From Trichomonas vaginalis G3 (taxonomy: Eukaryota; Parabasalia; Trichomonadida; Trichomonadidae), in the NCBI RefSeq assembly GCF_026262505.1, contig NC_067205.1, positions 10,602,001 to 10,666,000 of the forward strand: a stretch of DNA of 64,000 bases, in the 5' to 3' direction. Position numbers and translations under genes: made by a program. The notes beneath the pieces are model-generated. The model saw only the letters and a list, made by a program, of their open reading frames with translations. It was not told the DNA's origin and made no database searches. This document shows, in pieces, positions 1 through 9,831 of the stretch. Numbering within the stretch: position 1 is the stretch's first letter; each line of letters opens with the position of its first letter.

Positions 1-38
1 TTTTTCTAAAACTTCAACTCTAACTTAATAAATGTAAC

Positions 39-120
39 CGACCCATAGCTCAGTTGGAATAGCATGGGACTGGAGAATTGTGGTTATATCGGGGTCACTG
101 GTTTGAATCCGGTTGGTCGA
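39..120 (+). tRNA. tRNA-like gene, isotype unresolved
   Basis: About 82 nt with an A box (TAGCTCAGTTGG), a B box (GGTTTGAATCC) and a T-rich Pol III terminator directly downstream. The outer five acceptor pairs (CGACC with GGTCG) and a T stem (ACTGG with CCGGT) form. The anticodon arm does not close cleanly. The extra length over 73 nt could be a small intron, as in tRNA-Tyr, or a long variable arm, or decay. The acceptor and T-arm resemble eukaryotic tRNA-Tyr, but the loop reads GGA where GTA would be expected, so a tRNA pseudogene is possible. Confidence 0.6.
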
Positions 121-269
121 CTTTCTTTTTATTTTTTTTTGTATTGTTGCCCTAACCTTGATCTTCCACTTCTATTTTCATGTTATCCAAGAGTAATTGA
201 ACAGAATTATAACTTATTTAGCTAAATACTAAGTCAAAGTGCTAATATACGTCTTTTCATGATAAAATC

Positions 270-275
270 ATCATT
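270..275. repeat. Target-site duplication, left of Polinton 1
   Basis: ATCATT, repeated directly at 21780-21785. Six bases is the usual Polinton target duplication. Confidence 0.9.
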
Positions 276-316
276 AGTAGTAGGATAGGAAGGGTTTAGT
301 GACTTTTTTTGTTACG

Positions 317-532
317 TCTATATATAGATGAAGGTATATTTTCACATCTTCTATATATAGATGATATAAAAATTTTTTCTTACGTTTTTTAAGTCATGAA
401 TTCGTAAGAAAGCGCGACATTATTAAATAAATTAGTAATAAATATTATATACTAAACACATTAAAAAAATTAACATTAATTTTAAAATAATTTATTTTTT
501 TATCTTTTATAAAAGAAGCTATATATAGATGA
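317..532. promoter_or_regulatory. Repeated TCTATATATAGA palindromes in the repeat end
   Basis: The 12-base palindrome TCTATATATAGA occurs at about 317 and 349. A near copy (GCTATATATAG) at about 520 runs directly into the start codon of the repeat-borne gene. The mirror copies lie in the right repeat. Likely a regulator or terminal-protein binding site that could link end function to expression of this gene. This role is inferred. Confidence 0.5.
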
Positions 533-1116
533 TGTCAGATATTCCGCGATTAATTAAACATTGTTTAAATCCTGAATGGGTTAAACTTCAATTTAAAAAG
601 GAAGATTGTGAATTATTAAATGAATATGAAAGCCAAAATAAGCTAATGAGGTATAAATATAATGATAAAGAATATTTAATTTCATGGAATCAATGGAGTC
701 ATAATCAAAGACCTCATAAACGAGAAGAAGAAATTGAAAATAATGAAATGGAAATCATTGATGACATTAAAGAGGATGGAATTCCTAAATTTTGTAGAAA
801 AACCTTTAGAACTAAGTTAGGCGCATATAAACGTAGAGTATTAAATCCTGAATATCTTAAACATATATTTAAAAAGGAAGACTGTGAATTATTAAACGCT
901 AATGAATATGAAAATGCTAAATCAAAACTGAGATATAAATATATTGGAAGTGATGAAAGGTGTAAAGATAAAGATAAAGTTTATACAGTTTCATATAATA
1001 ACTGGCACACGTTAGGGATAAGAAAACATTTAGGAGATTATGGTAAAAGTTCCGAATTCTTCAAATCTAGTATGTATGAGAGAGTAAAAGAAATCAGATA
1101 TAATTATCATTCATGA
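529..1116 (+). CDS. Terminal-repeat gene, left copy, unknown function
   Basis: A 195-residue protein encoded inside the left inverted repeat and identical to the right copy. It holds two internal repeats of about 50 residues. Each has the pattern LNPE(W/Y), F-K-K-E-D-C-E-L-L-N, then LRYKY, then an aromatic-rich end (NQW or NNW). The pattern looks like a duplicated small binding domain, perhaps nucleic-acid binding, but no family is recognised. The ATG follows a TATATA palindrome and an AT-rich leader. The second ATG (532) could equally be the start. Confidence 0.7.
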   Translation: MMSDIPRLIKHCLNPEWVKLQFKKEDCELLNEYESQNKLMRYKYNDKEYLISWNQWSHNQRPHKREEEIENNEMEIIDDIKEDGIPKFCRKTFRTKLGAYKRRVLNPEYLKHIFKKEDCELLNANEYENAKSKLRYKYIGSDERCKDKDKVYTVSYNNWHTLGIRKHLGDYGKSSEFFKSSMYERVKEIRYNYHS

Positions 1117-1225
1117 ATGAAAGATTCACTACCATAATGAAATAAAAAAAAATAAAAAAAATAAAAAAATAAACTTTAAAAATTCATGTCTTACATTTTT
1201 TGAATAATTTATTTTTTTAATTCGT

Positions 1226-1702
1226 ATGAAAATGAGTGAATCAAAATTCGTGACTGTGAATCAATTAATGAATAAACTTTCACCAATTCTCACCCATGTT
1301 AAACAAGTAGACGTTTATTTTGATGATTGCATAGAAAGTTTATTTTATAAAGGTAAGTTTAATATTAAACCTATTGCTTTTGCATTTGATGGTAAATTAA
1401 TCGAAAATTCAAAAATTTGGGAATTAATTCCGGATATTGAATTTATAACAAATATTAAGGATAAGTGGTTTAAACAACAAAACCTTTTCACTAAAGTTCT
1501 TTGTAGATTAATGATTAAAACTGAGGAAAAAGAATTTAACGGATTTAAATATCATCCATGTAAAATTTTAGAACTTGGTAACGAAAAACTTCAGAAAAAA
1601 TTAAACGAAAGACTATCAAAAGATAAAGTTGAAAGAGTAAATAAACTCACTAAAGGTAATGATGATGAAGATGAATTTGATGAGTTCAACATTGAACTTT
1701 AA
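1226..1702 (+). CDS. Polinton 1 protein with acidic C-terminus, unknown
   Basis: 158 residues. The start codon and Met-Lys-Met-Ser lie in the inverted repeat. No known family. It has mixed charge and ends in a very acidic tail (DDEDEFDEFNIEL). Polinton 2 has a 157-residue gene (52392-52865) with a loosely similar pattern (KFxxxNxL start, a PxAxxxDxK motif, a KYxP motif) and a glutamate-rich tail. A short acidic tail is typical of single-strand DNA-binding proteins, so an SSB-like role in protein-primed replication is a guess only. Confidence 0.6.
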   Translation: MKMSESKFVTVNQLMNKLSPILTHVKQVDVYFDDCIESLFYKGKFNIKPIAFAFDGKLIENSKIWELIPDIEFITNIKDKWFKQQNLFTKVLCRLMIKTEEKEFNGFKYHPCKILELGNEKLQKKLNERLSKDKVERVNKLTKGNDDEDEFDEFNIEL

Positions 1703-1706
1703 GAAA

Positions 1707-2102
1707 CTAATGATTATTTGAATTTATGAAATCAATTATTTGATTCATTCTTTCTTCAATCTCTTCTATTCTTTTTGTTAAATCATCTATTTTCATTAAT
1801 GAGGTGATTCTTGATTGAGGAATAGATTTTAAACTAACAACACCTTTTATTTTTGAAATTTTGAATCCATGACCCTCCGGGTCTTGGACTCTGTCCTCAA
1901 CTTTAAACATTTTATTCAATTTACACGTTGTCAATTCTTCAAATAATTTTTTATTATTAGCATAATAATCATTAAATTCTTCAACAGATGAAAAAATTTT
2001 TATTTCAGTAATTGGTTTAACAACGTTTATTTTTTGTTGAACATTTTCACTTTCATTTATTTCTTCCTCCTCTGTTTCATTTATTTTTAAAATCGGTTTC
2101 AT
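1707..2102 (-). CDS. Polinton 1 coiled-coil protein with hairpin-encoded segment
   Basis: 131 residues: acidic N-terminus, a central part, and a C-terminal coiled coil (about 100-128, with IxxLxxRIxxIxxRM spacing). It is convergent with the 1226 gene with only 4 bases between stops. In the middle, residues RVQDPEG are encoded by a GC-rich double hairpin (1871-1896), one of the palindromic modules scattered in both Polintons. Function unknown; a structural or accessory role is possible. Confidence 0.6.
   Translation of the reverse strand: MKPILKINETEEEEINESENVQQKINVVKPITEIKIFSSVEEFNDYYANNKKLFEELTTCKLNKMFKVEDRVQDPEGHGFKISKIKGVVSLKSIPQSRITSLMKIDDLTKRIEEIEERMNQIIDFINSNNH
1871..1896. repeat. Double-hairpin module, in frame
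   Basis: GACCCTCCGGGTC at 1871-1883, then two bases, then GGACTCTGTCC at 1886-1896. Each is a perfect short stem with a 3-base loop. It lies inside the reverse-strand gene 1707-2102 and keeps its frame open. Confidence 0.75.
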
Positions 2103-2168
2103 TTATCATTAAATAAAAATTAGAATATAAGTGATGAAATATATTTTTTAATTAATATTAAATCAGAG

Positions 2169-2393
2169 ATGGCGGCAGGATTCTTTAAAAAATTATGGGA
2201 AGGAATTAAGAAAGCTGCAAGTTGGGTTCATCAAAAGATTATTAAACCCGTTGCAAACTTTTTGGCACCAGTAGCGAAAACGGCAGGAACTATCATAGGA
2301 GGAGTATTAGGTGCTAAAGCAGGTAATCCGCGATGGGAGCACAAGCAGGTAACGCAGTTGGTGGAATTGCTGAAGGAATACTTAATAAAATAG
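2169..2393 (+). CDS. Small amphipathic protein (pVI-like candidate)
   Basis: 74 residues. The N-terminus is a Lys/Trp-rich amphipathic helix (MAAGFFKKLWEGIKKAASWV), followed by an Ala/Gly-rich hydrophobic part (about 30-50). This pattern fits membrane-active minor virion proteins such as adenovirus pVI, but that is inferred from composition. A paralogous, broken copy with the same MAAGFFK start lies convergent just downstream. Confidence 0.5.
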   Translation: MAAGFFKKLWEGIKKAASWVHQKIIKPVANFLAPVAKTAGTIIGGVLGAKAGNPRWEHKQVTQLVELLKEYLIK

Positions 2394-2419
2394 GAGGAAT
2401 AGTGGAAAAATAAATATTA

Positions 2420-2634
2420 TTTTTATCTTAGTATCGGTTGTAGTCGACGATAAACCTTATCTCCTTTATTTAATACTTCCCTTACCGGAACATTAGGTGC
2501 TATTTGTTCAGCAACGTCACTAATTGCTTCTTTATTCTTAAATATCCAATTTGCTCCTTTCTTAATCCCTTCCCAAACTTTATGCGCTCCTCTTTTTACT
2601 TTATCCCACAGTTTTTAAAGAATCCTGCAGCCAT
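2420..2634 (-). pseudogene. Broken paralogue of the amphipathic MAAGFFK protein
   Basis: The reverse strand starts with the same MAAGFFK motif and has the same VWEGIKKGAN-type amphipathic segment as the gene at 2169-2393. It is convergent to it and no longer one open frame. The pair suggests an inverted local duplication within Polinton 1. Confidence 0.55.
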
Positions 2635-2703
2635 AGTTGATTATTTCATTAAAATTAAAAATTCATTTTCATCTTTTAATTTTGATTTTTTATTTAATAA
2701 TAA

Positions 2704-4340
2704 ATGACGACTAACTATTTAGTGCCAAACACTAAACCGATTAATGGAAATGTATTTCATTCATTCGAAAAGATAAATGAAATATTCGCAAAGAATGACG
2801 GAAGAAGATATTATAGAGAACTTGAAAGTTCATGCTATGACTCTGATGCTCCATATTTTGATGATAAACAAACTCATTTAAGAATTACAAATCCGGCTCA
2901 TGATGTGAACCAATTAGGTGACACATATATTAAACGCAAAGTTAAAGCAACTCTAGTTTCAAATAAAGCTTTCACATGTGATGCCGCTTTTAAATGCATG
3001 CGTTTATTCGTTGGTTACAAATCATCAAATCAAAGCTTTAAAGCAATTAGAAGTAGAAACCGAAAGAGGTGATGCTGGTTATCTTCAGATGGATTGCGCC
3101 CGTGAATCTTTCGCATTTGCAACATATAAACCAAAATCAGAAAGGAAAGTTAAAAAGTTTGTTCATTCGTTATATAATAATGTTCAAAAATATGATAACT
3201 CAGTATGTGGTAAATATATTGACCCTTCAGAAGTTTTCAAGAAAGCAAATGAAGAAGTTGATGTCACTTTTGATATGATTATTCCGGTAAATGATTTGTT
3301 AGCATTTCAGGCGTTCGATGATTATCCTAAATCATTTGGTGAAATCATTCTTAAATATTATGTTTTCAGGGATACTTTAGTATTTTGTCAGGTTGACCCG
3401 TTAAGAGTTGCTGATTTACAAAATTACGTTTATGAAAAGATAACTGATGAAAATTATGAAAAGATTATGAATCATGTTTATAAATATGATCGCAAATTCC
3501 AACAAATCGGACTTCCTGCCAAATTAATTACAAGCTTAGCCGCTACATCTGCTGACGCAACAGTTGAAGACGTTATTATTTCATGCACAAAGATGGAAGT
3601 TTTAGAGGATAAATGCATTACACCAGGATACGGTTTAATTGAAGAATCAGTTAAAGCAATACCACGTTTATTTAGTAAGGAAGATCCATTCATGATTCCA
3701 GCTCAACATATTGACGTTCGTTCACTAAATGGAGGTTGCATCACTCCTGAAGGTATCAGCTCAGATTTCTCATACGCTCTTCATAATGTTACAGATGTTG
3801 TGTTAACATTTCCGAAGAATGCAATGCAAAGAACGGTTTTAGAAAATCCAATGCTTCGAGGTCTTCAGGTCACTATAGATTCCAGAAACTTCCCCGATCA
3901 AGCGATGACCACAGTGGGCGACATATTCTTTACACGTATGCTTCAAGCTTCTGATTTAGATGGAGTGAATGAATGCACGAAGAATACGAGGACTCATTAA
4001 CTAGACCACTGAATGATGATATGGCACGCCATTAGCTAGAACATGGAAAGACCAAACTTCATTCTTATGCACTATTCCAGTTCAACGTGATGGAGCGGGT
4101 ATATTCTTTGATGATTAGAAACTTTCAACTCACAAGTTACAGTACAAGTGAAAGCTTATCCAATCATTCAGGGTGAAAATGACACTTACTGTTCAAAGTG
4201 ACAAATCCTCCTCAGGTTTGGTTTACTAGGACTACATATTGGACATGGACACCGGATGAAGGTTTGAAATATCATCCAACAGGTACACCACCACAGTATA
4301 GAAGTTCATATGATGAAATATTGATGAATAGAAATGTTTA
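2704..4340 (+). pseudogene. Probable major capsid protein region (broken)
   Basis: About 1.6 kb of coding-like sequence in a few reading frames, next to the packaging ATPase. It has an AT-rich leader ending ATAAATG. The size fits a double jelly-roll major capsid protein (about 500-550 residues). Polinton 2 has a capsid-sized region at 58504-60079. The assignment rests on size, position and beta-rich composition rather than a diagnostic motif. It is broken in several places. Confidence 0.55.
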
Positions 4341-4365
4341 AAATTATAAATTTATTTTTGATTAA

Positions 4366-5192
4366 ATGGATTTAAATTCATCCACCCCTTATGAAGAATT
4401 AGCAGGAGTATATAATACATACGTAGATGATATGATTAATGAAGCATTGAGTGATAATAGAAATGCTCTATCTAAGGAAAAATTAATGAAAATTCCATAT
4501 TCTGAATGTTACTTAAATTCAATCACTGCAGCAATTGGTAAACAAAATAAAGGTAAAACATTAACGATATTAAAACAAATTATCATTATTGCTAACACTT
4601 CACCCTATTCACATGTGTTAATTTATATCAACCGTTCAGGTTCACCTTCAGATGATACATTTGAATCTTTAAAGCATTTAATCAAAATTCCAATTATTTA
4701 TTTATCACAAGAAGAAGCAGAAGATTATTTAAAAAACTTTTAATGTATAAAGAATTATATAATACAATCAAGAAGCAAGGATTAGAGGATAAAATTATTG
4801 ATAAACAACGGGATGAATTATTTGAAACACTTTCTATTTCAAATTTTGATAGAGAATTTTTGCATTCACTCATTTTTCTAGATGATGCAGTGAAATCAAA
4901 ACTAATAACTAATGAGAAATCATATTTTAATCAATTATTAACTCAATGTCGACACATTCAGTGTTCATTCTTCATGGCTGTTCAATACTTTAAAGCATTA
5001 AGCACAAACATTAAATCAAACCTGTCCACCCTTTTCATTTTCAGTGGTTTTAGTCGTCAACAGTTGAACGTTATGCTTTATCAAGTGAATTTACCAATGA
5101 GCATTAATGAACTTTACACACAATATCAACAATTAGGAGAACATGGAAAAATAATAGTTGATTTAAATAAAGGTTCCATTAAATTCGAATAA
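4366..5192 (+). pseudogene. A32-like genome-packaging ATPase region
   Basis: FtsK/HerA-superfamily packaging ATPase. The Walker A motif is AIGKQNKGKT near the start; the Walker B motif is LIFLDD in the second half. It is followed by a FSGFSRQQLN segment that matches FQGFSRYDIE in the Polinton 2 ATPase. The role in the family is pumping element DNA into capsids. It is not one continuous open frame. It lies directly after the capsid region, the usual Polinton grouping. Confidence 0.75.
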
Positions 5193-5232
5193 CTTTTTAT
5201 AATTAATTTTTATTTTTTATTTATAATTAAAC

Positions 5233-6132
5233 ATGACAGAAATTGCAAATCTTCTACAGGTTCCATTAAAACAAGGAACAAACAAAAAGGGTGCATATAA
5301 TAGAACTATGAAAGTTCCAGACGGAATGAAAGAATTAGTCCACATTGTTGCCGGTCTTCAAAAGGATGTTAAACAAATGAGAAACGTTTTAACATTACCA
5401 GAAGCTCAAGCATATGCCAAACGTCACGGACCAAATTGGGAAGCACACGAAGCAGACATTACGGGTCCAAATGGAAAACCTGATGGAATAAATGAAGTTT
5501 TCGTTACTGATGGTCAAGGAAATATTAAAGTCATAAATGGGTATAAATTAACAATGACGGATTATCCTAAACGTAAAGCATATAATGAACATTATCCTAT
5601 GCAATTTGATGAAAATGGAAAAGCTGTTAAACAATACATTGGAGAAGGTGAAAATGGTCCAATTAATTCATACCGTCATAATCCATATTCTTACTTCAAT
5701 GAAGAATTAAATGCTATTGAAGAGGGACCGGATGGATTACCACGATATTCTAACCAGTTTGATGGTCAATATGCAAATTTAAGACCTGAAATTCCAGCTA
5801 AGAAATTCTTTAAAGTTGCTTTATTCGATCCAGTTTTCGCAAATGTTAAAGATGAACTTAAACAGCAATTCCAACCAATTATAGTAGCAAGAATTGCATC
5901 AGGTGCTTTATCTCAAGCATTCAAAGATTTAATTAAGAAACCATTATATCAGCAACGAGGTTTAACTTATGATTTAGTTAAGGAATCAGATAAAAGAAAA
6001 TTTGAGAAATCAAATGATTATAAGAATGCAATTAATGAATATATTCGGTCTATTAATTTCGATGAAAATGCTAAAAATCAACTTCATGAACAAATACAGG
6101 AAATAATAGATTCAAAAGTTCCAGCAAAATAA
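5233..6132 (+). CDS. Conserved Polinton protein with D/N-G-rich motif, unknown
   Basis: 299 residues, open throughout, with the leader T-run then ATG. The N-terminal half has a D-x-x-G-x-N-E-V-x-V-x-D-x-x-G-N segment (about 75-105) resembling EF-hand or dockerin-like calcium loops, then INGYKLT and a YPKRKAYN motif. The C-terminal part is helical and charged. Its place in the capsid-ATPase cluster suggests a virion protein. No family could be named with confidence. No clear counterpart was seen in Polinton 2. Confidence 0.65.
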   Translation: MTEIANLLQVPLKQGTNKKGAYNRTMKVPDGMKELVHIVAGLQKDVKQMRNVLTLPEAQAYAKRHGPNWEAHEADITGPNGKPDGINEVFVTDGQGNIKVINGYKLTMTDYPKRKAYNEHYPMQFDENGKAVKQYIGEGENGPINSYRHNPYSYFNEELNAIEEGPDGLPRYSNQFDGQYANLRPEIPAKKFFKVALFDPVFANVKDELKQQFQPIIVARIASGALSQAFKDLIKKPLYQQRGLTYDLVKESDKRKFEKSNDYKNAINEYIRSINFDENAKNQLHEQIQEIIDSKVPAK

Positions 6133-6164
6133 AAGTTTAAATATATTTTTTTATTCGAATATAA

Positions 6165-6820
6165 ATGAGAAGACGTTTCACTAGTCAAAAGAACACTAAC
6201 GCAAAAGCAGAGATTACGGTTGGTTATAACGTAAATGATGATAAATCACGAATTATTCAAAATGTTAAAGTTAATGTTAGTCCTGAATTAACAAGGTCAG
6301 CAACTCAACCAAATTTATTAACTCGTGACTTACCGAAGAATGAGGAAGAGCAAAATAAAGAAGATGGAGACCCAATCATTTTATCTGAACCTGGTAAAGA
6401 ACCTGTTGAAATTCCCACTTATCCAACATACCCAGCACCACTTGATAACCCATATAAAATAGACATTAATTCTGAATTAATGAAAATTTACCGTGATATC
6501 ATAACTGATAATTATGATTCAATAATAAATTTAATTGACCAATCCGGTTTAATTATTTTACCTTATGAATCATTAATTCACATTATCGCCATTCTTTGTG
6601 ATGTTCAAGATTCAGACGTAAGATTCAATTTTTCATAGATGATGAGGTTTCATGCTGCGGAACAGTTGCAAAAATAAATCCTATAAAGGATATTAGCACA
6701 ATTAAGATATCAAAGAACGGAACAACAACTGAACTTCATTTAACATATAATGATATTTATAATAAAATAGTTGATGAATATAAAATATCACTTGAAAAAT
6801 TCTTTGTTAAGGCTATTTAA
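6165..6820 (+). pseudogene. Polinton 1 counterpart of the 42055 gene (broken)
   Basis: Begins MRRRFTSQKN with a low-complexity acidic/Pro middle, then DNPYKI and a helical segment around LIDQSGLIIL. Polinton 2 has the same arrangement at 42055-42669 (MRSKS start, DNPYTN, LISKNQIILT), so the two are homologous. Here the C-terminal part is no longer in one frame. In Polinton 2 the counterpart also lies near the ATPase, which supports a structural or assembly role. Function unknown. Confidence 0.6.
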
Positions 6821-7296
6821 TATTCAAGCATTAACATTATCGAATAATAATCCTTTGAATCATAATCGATAATAATTGACCTTTCACCAGTTTCTATCGT
6901 TTGTTTTATTTCTTTTTGTTCCCCACTATCCGGATCAGTCATTGTAATTGTTTTTGTTATAGTATCAGCTTTATCTTTAACTTCAATCTTTTTTCCATCA
7001 GGATATTTAAACCAAAATTCCAAAAATTCGATATTGTCAATCTGTTCATATTTTAATCTATCAATTACATTTTTAATACCATCTGAAAATCTTATGAAAT
7101 GGTCATTATATGGGTTTGATTGAACTAAATTTGAATGAAGTGAAATATAACCTGATGATGAATATGACATCGACTCATATTTTCTGAAAACACTAAAATT
7201 TATAACATGAATGAATTTCTTATTCGTTGAATTTATGAATTCTTGAGGTAATCTTATTCTAGTTTTATTTATCACTGGAAAATAACGCTTTACCAT
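6817..7296 (-). CDS. Polinton 1 beta-rich protein, possible minor capsid
   Basis: 159 residues, Tyr/Ser-rich N-terminal half (HVINFSVFRKYESMSYSSSG) then a beta-strand-like region (FWFKYPDGKKIEVKDK). It faces away from the neighbouring minor-capsid region at 7318, with only about 20 bases between the two start codons, so they share a bidirectional AT-rich promoter. A virion role is inferred from context only. Confidence 0.55.
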   Translation of the reverse strand: MVKRYFPVINKTRIRLPQEFINSTNKKFIHVINFSVFRKYESMSYSSSGYISLHSNLVQSNPYNDHFIRFSDGIKNVIDRLKYEQIDNIEFLEFWFKYPDGKKIEVKDKADTITKTITMTDPDSGEQKEIKQTIETGERSIIIDYDSKDYYSIMLMLEY

Positions 7297-7317
7297 ATTT
7301 TTAATCGTAATAAAAAA

Positions 7318-8030
7318 ATGTCAATTATCAATATTATTTCGAATAATAACTGTGAATTAAATTTAACAGTTAGTGGAATTTATAATGTTACTCTCGTTTC
7401 TGTGAGTGGTAAATTTAATCCCATTCTTTTAAACCCTTCAGATTATATATCATTTATTAAAGAGATGACCATGAAAAAACGTATGATATGTATATAAATA
7501 ATGTGATAACGAAATGGGATATTAACATGATTTTAAGTTATTTAAATGAATCATTTATCGTATGGTATGAAGAAAATTTTAAATCAAAACCTGATAAACT
7601 TTTTGAACTTGATGAAATAAATAATCTTATTAAATTTCCGCTGAAAATTAAATTTTGTACTCCTCGTCTTCGTTCATTGTTGGGGATATTAAATTTTGAA
7701 AAAGATGTTGGGGATGTTTTGTATTCTGACACTGGTTCTAATTTCATTTTAATCAAATGTGATAAAGTTAATACCCCAATGAGATTTTCACATCAAACAT
7801 TAGACCCTAACTCTTACCCATCAATACAAAACATTTTATCCATCAACTTAAACATATTTTCTTTATCATATCCGTTTCAATTATCCGGGAATTCATTTAT
7901 TCTTCATTCAAAAGATTTATCAAATATTAAATTTAGAATAACTGACCTATTTGATTGTGATTTAGAATTTATGAATGAAATATTATGGCAATTTCAAATA
8001 GAAAAAATAGCTGATGAGATAACAGATTAA
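7318..8030 (+). pseudogene. Probable minor capsid (penton-like) region (broken)
   Basis: The C-terminal part carries LHSKDLSNIKFRITDLFD. Polinton 2 has the corresponding ISPHNLKDMQFRLVDFQG at 42905-43690. An S-x-x-L-x-x-(I/M)-x-F-R-(I/L)-x-D segment near the C-terminus is a recurring feature of Polinton and virophage minor capsid proteins, so this is the likely penton component. It is divergently paired with 6817-7296. Not one open frame. Confidence 0.6.
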
Positions 8031-8054
8031 ATATTTATTTTTAAATCGTAATAA

Positions 8055-9752
8055 ATGATTAAACAACAGCAACCACAGACCATTACATACGCCACATATG
8101 CATATAATTCAAAGACGGCAGAACAAACGCAAAGGTTGAAATATGGAGATTTGGAGATAGTATTGAAAAATGACCATTTTGAATTCGTTTGCAAAGGTGG
8201 TGCGGTGATATCAAATATAAAAGAAATTTTATTTATGAATTCAAAAATTAAAGGTATAACGGATGATATAACATCATTTCCACCAGAAGAACAAAGATAT
8301 TACGCATTAAATGCATTTCCTAAAGTTTTGAAGATTGGAAGATTTAATTTAAATGAGGAATTCATAAAAGGTTTCCTAAATGACATAATGAAGAAAGCAA
8401 ATTTGGTTTATGTTGATGAAAAAGATAATGAAATTATAGAAAGGGTTGATAGTGAATTAATGAAGAAAGCAAATTTGGTTTATGTTGATGAAAAAGATAA
8501 TGAAATTATAGAAAGGGTTGAATGGTATCATGAACGGACATCAAAGATTTTAAAAACTAAAGCTGATACAGGATGGGTTTCAGGATGTTTAGACCTTAAG
8601 GCAGATAAGGAATATGTTAACGATGAGTTAAATAAGAAGGTAGATAAAACATATGTTAACGATGAGTTAGGGAAGAAGGCAGATAAGGAATATGTTAACG
8701 ATGAGTTAAATAAGAAGGTAGATAAAACATATGTTAACGAAATATACCAAAGTTTGATAGGAACAAAAAATATTGAAACTATTGTTGGTGACTTTTCTGT
8801 CAATGAAGAAAACAAATATTTTAGATGGGAGTTTGTACAGTCCTTAAGAAATGGTATACGGTATAAACTCATTCCGAAAAATAACAATGAAATGTATGTA
8901 GGCTATATAAAGAATAATGGCACACAAGTTAAAGTTCCATTAGACAACAACTGCTACTTAAACTTATATGGAGACGAACAAAAGAAATATTTAAGAGTTT
9001 ATGAAATGACGGATATGACATTGTCTAACGTAGCTCCAGCACCGTATTATTATGACTATGGTGTTGACGCACGTGTAGACCCAAAAAAGCAAACATTATA
9101 TTTAGAATATTATAGATATAAAAGATATAATGCAATAGAAAAAACGAGAATAGTATACTATTATGAAGATGACAAAAATAAATATTATAGTCAAGATTTT
9201 ACATACCCTGAAAACATAAGATTATATTATAAAAAATATTCTGACACAAACCAGAAGAAACCCGAAATAGTTACACTATATTTTAAGTTCAAAAGAGACA
9301 ATCCTATAATATCTCATATGTTTGATTTAATGAACCCAGTAGGTTCTATTTATACATCTATGGATGTGAGAGGTCCTCAAGCAATGTTTGGTGTTGGTGC
9401 ATGGGAACAAATAGTCGACAGGTTTTTGTATTGTGCAAACTCTTCAAAGGAAACAGGGGGAAGTAAAACGATTACAGGTGAAAATTTACCTGCACACAGT
9501 CACTACATAGATTTAAGCACATCTCAAGCAGGTTGGCATAAGCATAGATATTGGGATTGGTCAGGAATGACAAAAGGTAAAGGATATGATGTTAAAGATG
9601 ATGTTAAATTTGCCATAAATTGTTACTGGAGTGACACTCAGGGAGAAGGAAACCATACACATCGCGTTTCAGGATATACACAAACAACGGGACAAAGTAA
9701 AGATTACATGCCACCATTTATGACTGTATTCGCATGGTATAGAGTTCAATGA
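8055..9752 (+). CDS. Phage-like trimeric fibre with tail-collar-type tip
   Basis: 565 residues, fully open. The N-terminus (YATYAYNSKTAEQ, then LKYGDLEIVL) matches the N-terminus of the Polinton 2 fibre region, so it is probably the virion anchor. The middle (about 115-235) is repeats of K-A-D-K-x-Y-V-N-D-E-L-N-K-K-V-D-K, heptad-like and probably a trimeric coiled coil. The last 130 residues match the C-terminal tip of caudoviral short tail-fibre/collar proteins: MNPVGSIYTSM, FGVGAWEQI, GGSKTITGENLPAHSH, several H-x-H pairs and a YMPPFMTVFAWYRV end. Likely receptor binding. Direct DNA repeats in the shaft show growth by unit duplication. Confidence 0.85.
   Translation: MIKQQQPQTITYATYAYNSKTAEQTQRLKYGDLEIVLKNDHFEFVCKGGAVISNIKEILFMNSKIKGITDDITSFPPEEQRYYALNAFPKVLKIGRFNLNEEFIKGFLNDIMKKANLVYVDEKDNEIIERVDSELMKKANLVYVDEKDNEIIERVEWYHERTSKILKTKADTGWVSGCLDLKADKEYVNDELNKKVDKTYVNDELGKKADKEYVNDELNKKVDKTYVNEIYQSLIGTKNIETIVGDFSVNEENKYFRWEFVQSLRNGIRYKLIPKNNNEMYVGYIKNNGTQVKVPLDNNCYLNLYGDEQKKYLRVYEMTDMTLSNVAPAPYYYDYGVDARVDPKKQTLYLEYYRYKRYNAIEKTRIVYYYEDDKNKYYSQDFTYPENIRLYYKKYSDTNQKKPEIVTLYFKFKRDNPIISHMFDLMNPVGSIYTSMDVRGPQAMFGVGAWEQIVDRFLYCANSSKETGGSKTITGENLPAHSHYIDLSTSQAGWHKHRYWDWSGMTKGKGYDVKDDVKFAINCYWSDTQGEGNHTHRVSGYTQTTGQSKDYMPPFMTVFAWYRVQ
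8388..8745 (+). repeat. Tandem repeats encoding the fibre shaft
   Basis: A 69-bp unit (encoding KKANLVYVDEKDNEII) occurs twice from about 8388. Then a 42-bp unit (ADK-YVNDELNKKV) recurs about four times to about 8745. The near-identity shows recent in-frame expansion. Confidence 0.8.
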
Positions 9753-9831
9753 ACGCTCAATGTTTGTGAAACAAACTTTAGGAGCTCCAAAAGAGCAAAC
9801 GACATAATTTAAATTTTTATTTTTATCATAA

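Larger units (their letters stand above)
276..1238. repeat. Polinton 1 left terminal inverted repeat (963 bp)
   Basis: Inverted match to 20817-21779 of equal length, so no net indels; by eye the two are almost identical. It holds a whole gene (529-1116). Its inner edge carries the start codon and first codons (Met-Lys-Met-Ser) of the next inward gene at 1226. Confidence 0.93.

Noticed and set aside
39-120. Firm assignment as tRNA-Ser(GGA) or tRNA-Tyr
   Set aside because: Neither the anticodon stem nor a long variable arm folds well by hand, so the isotype is left open.
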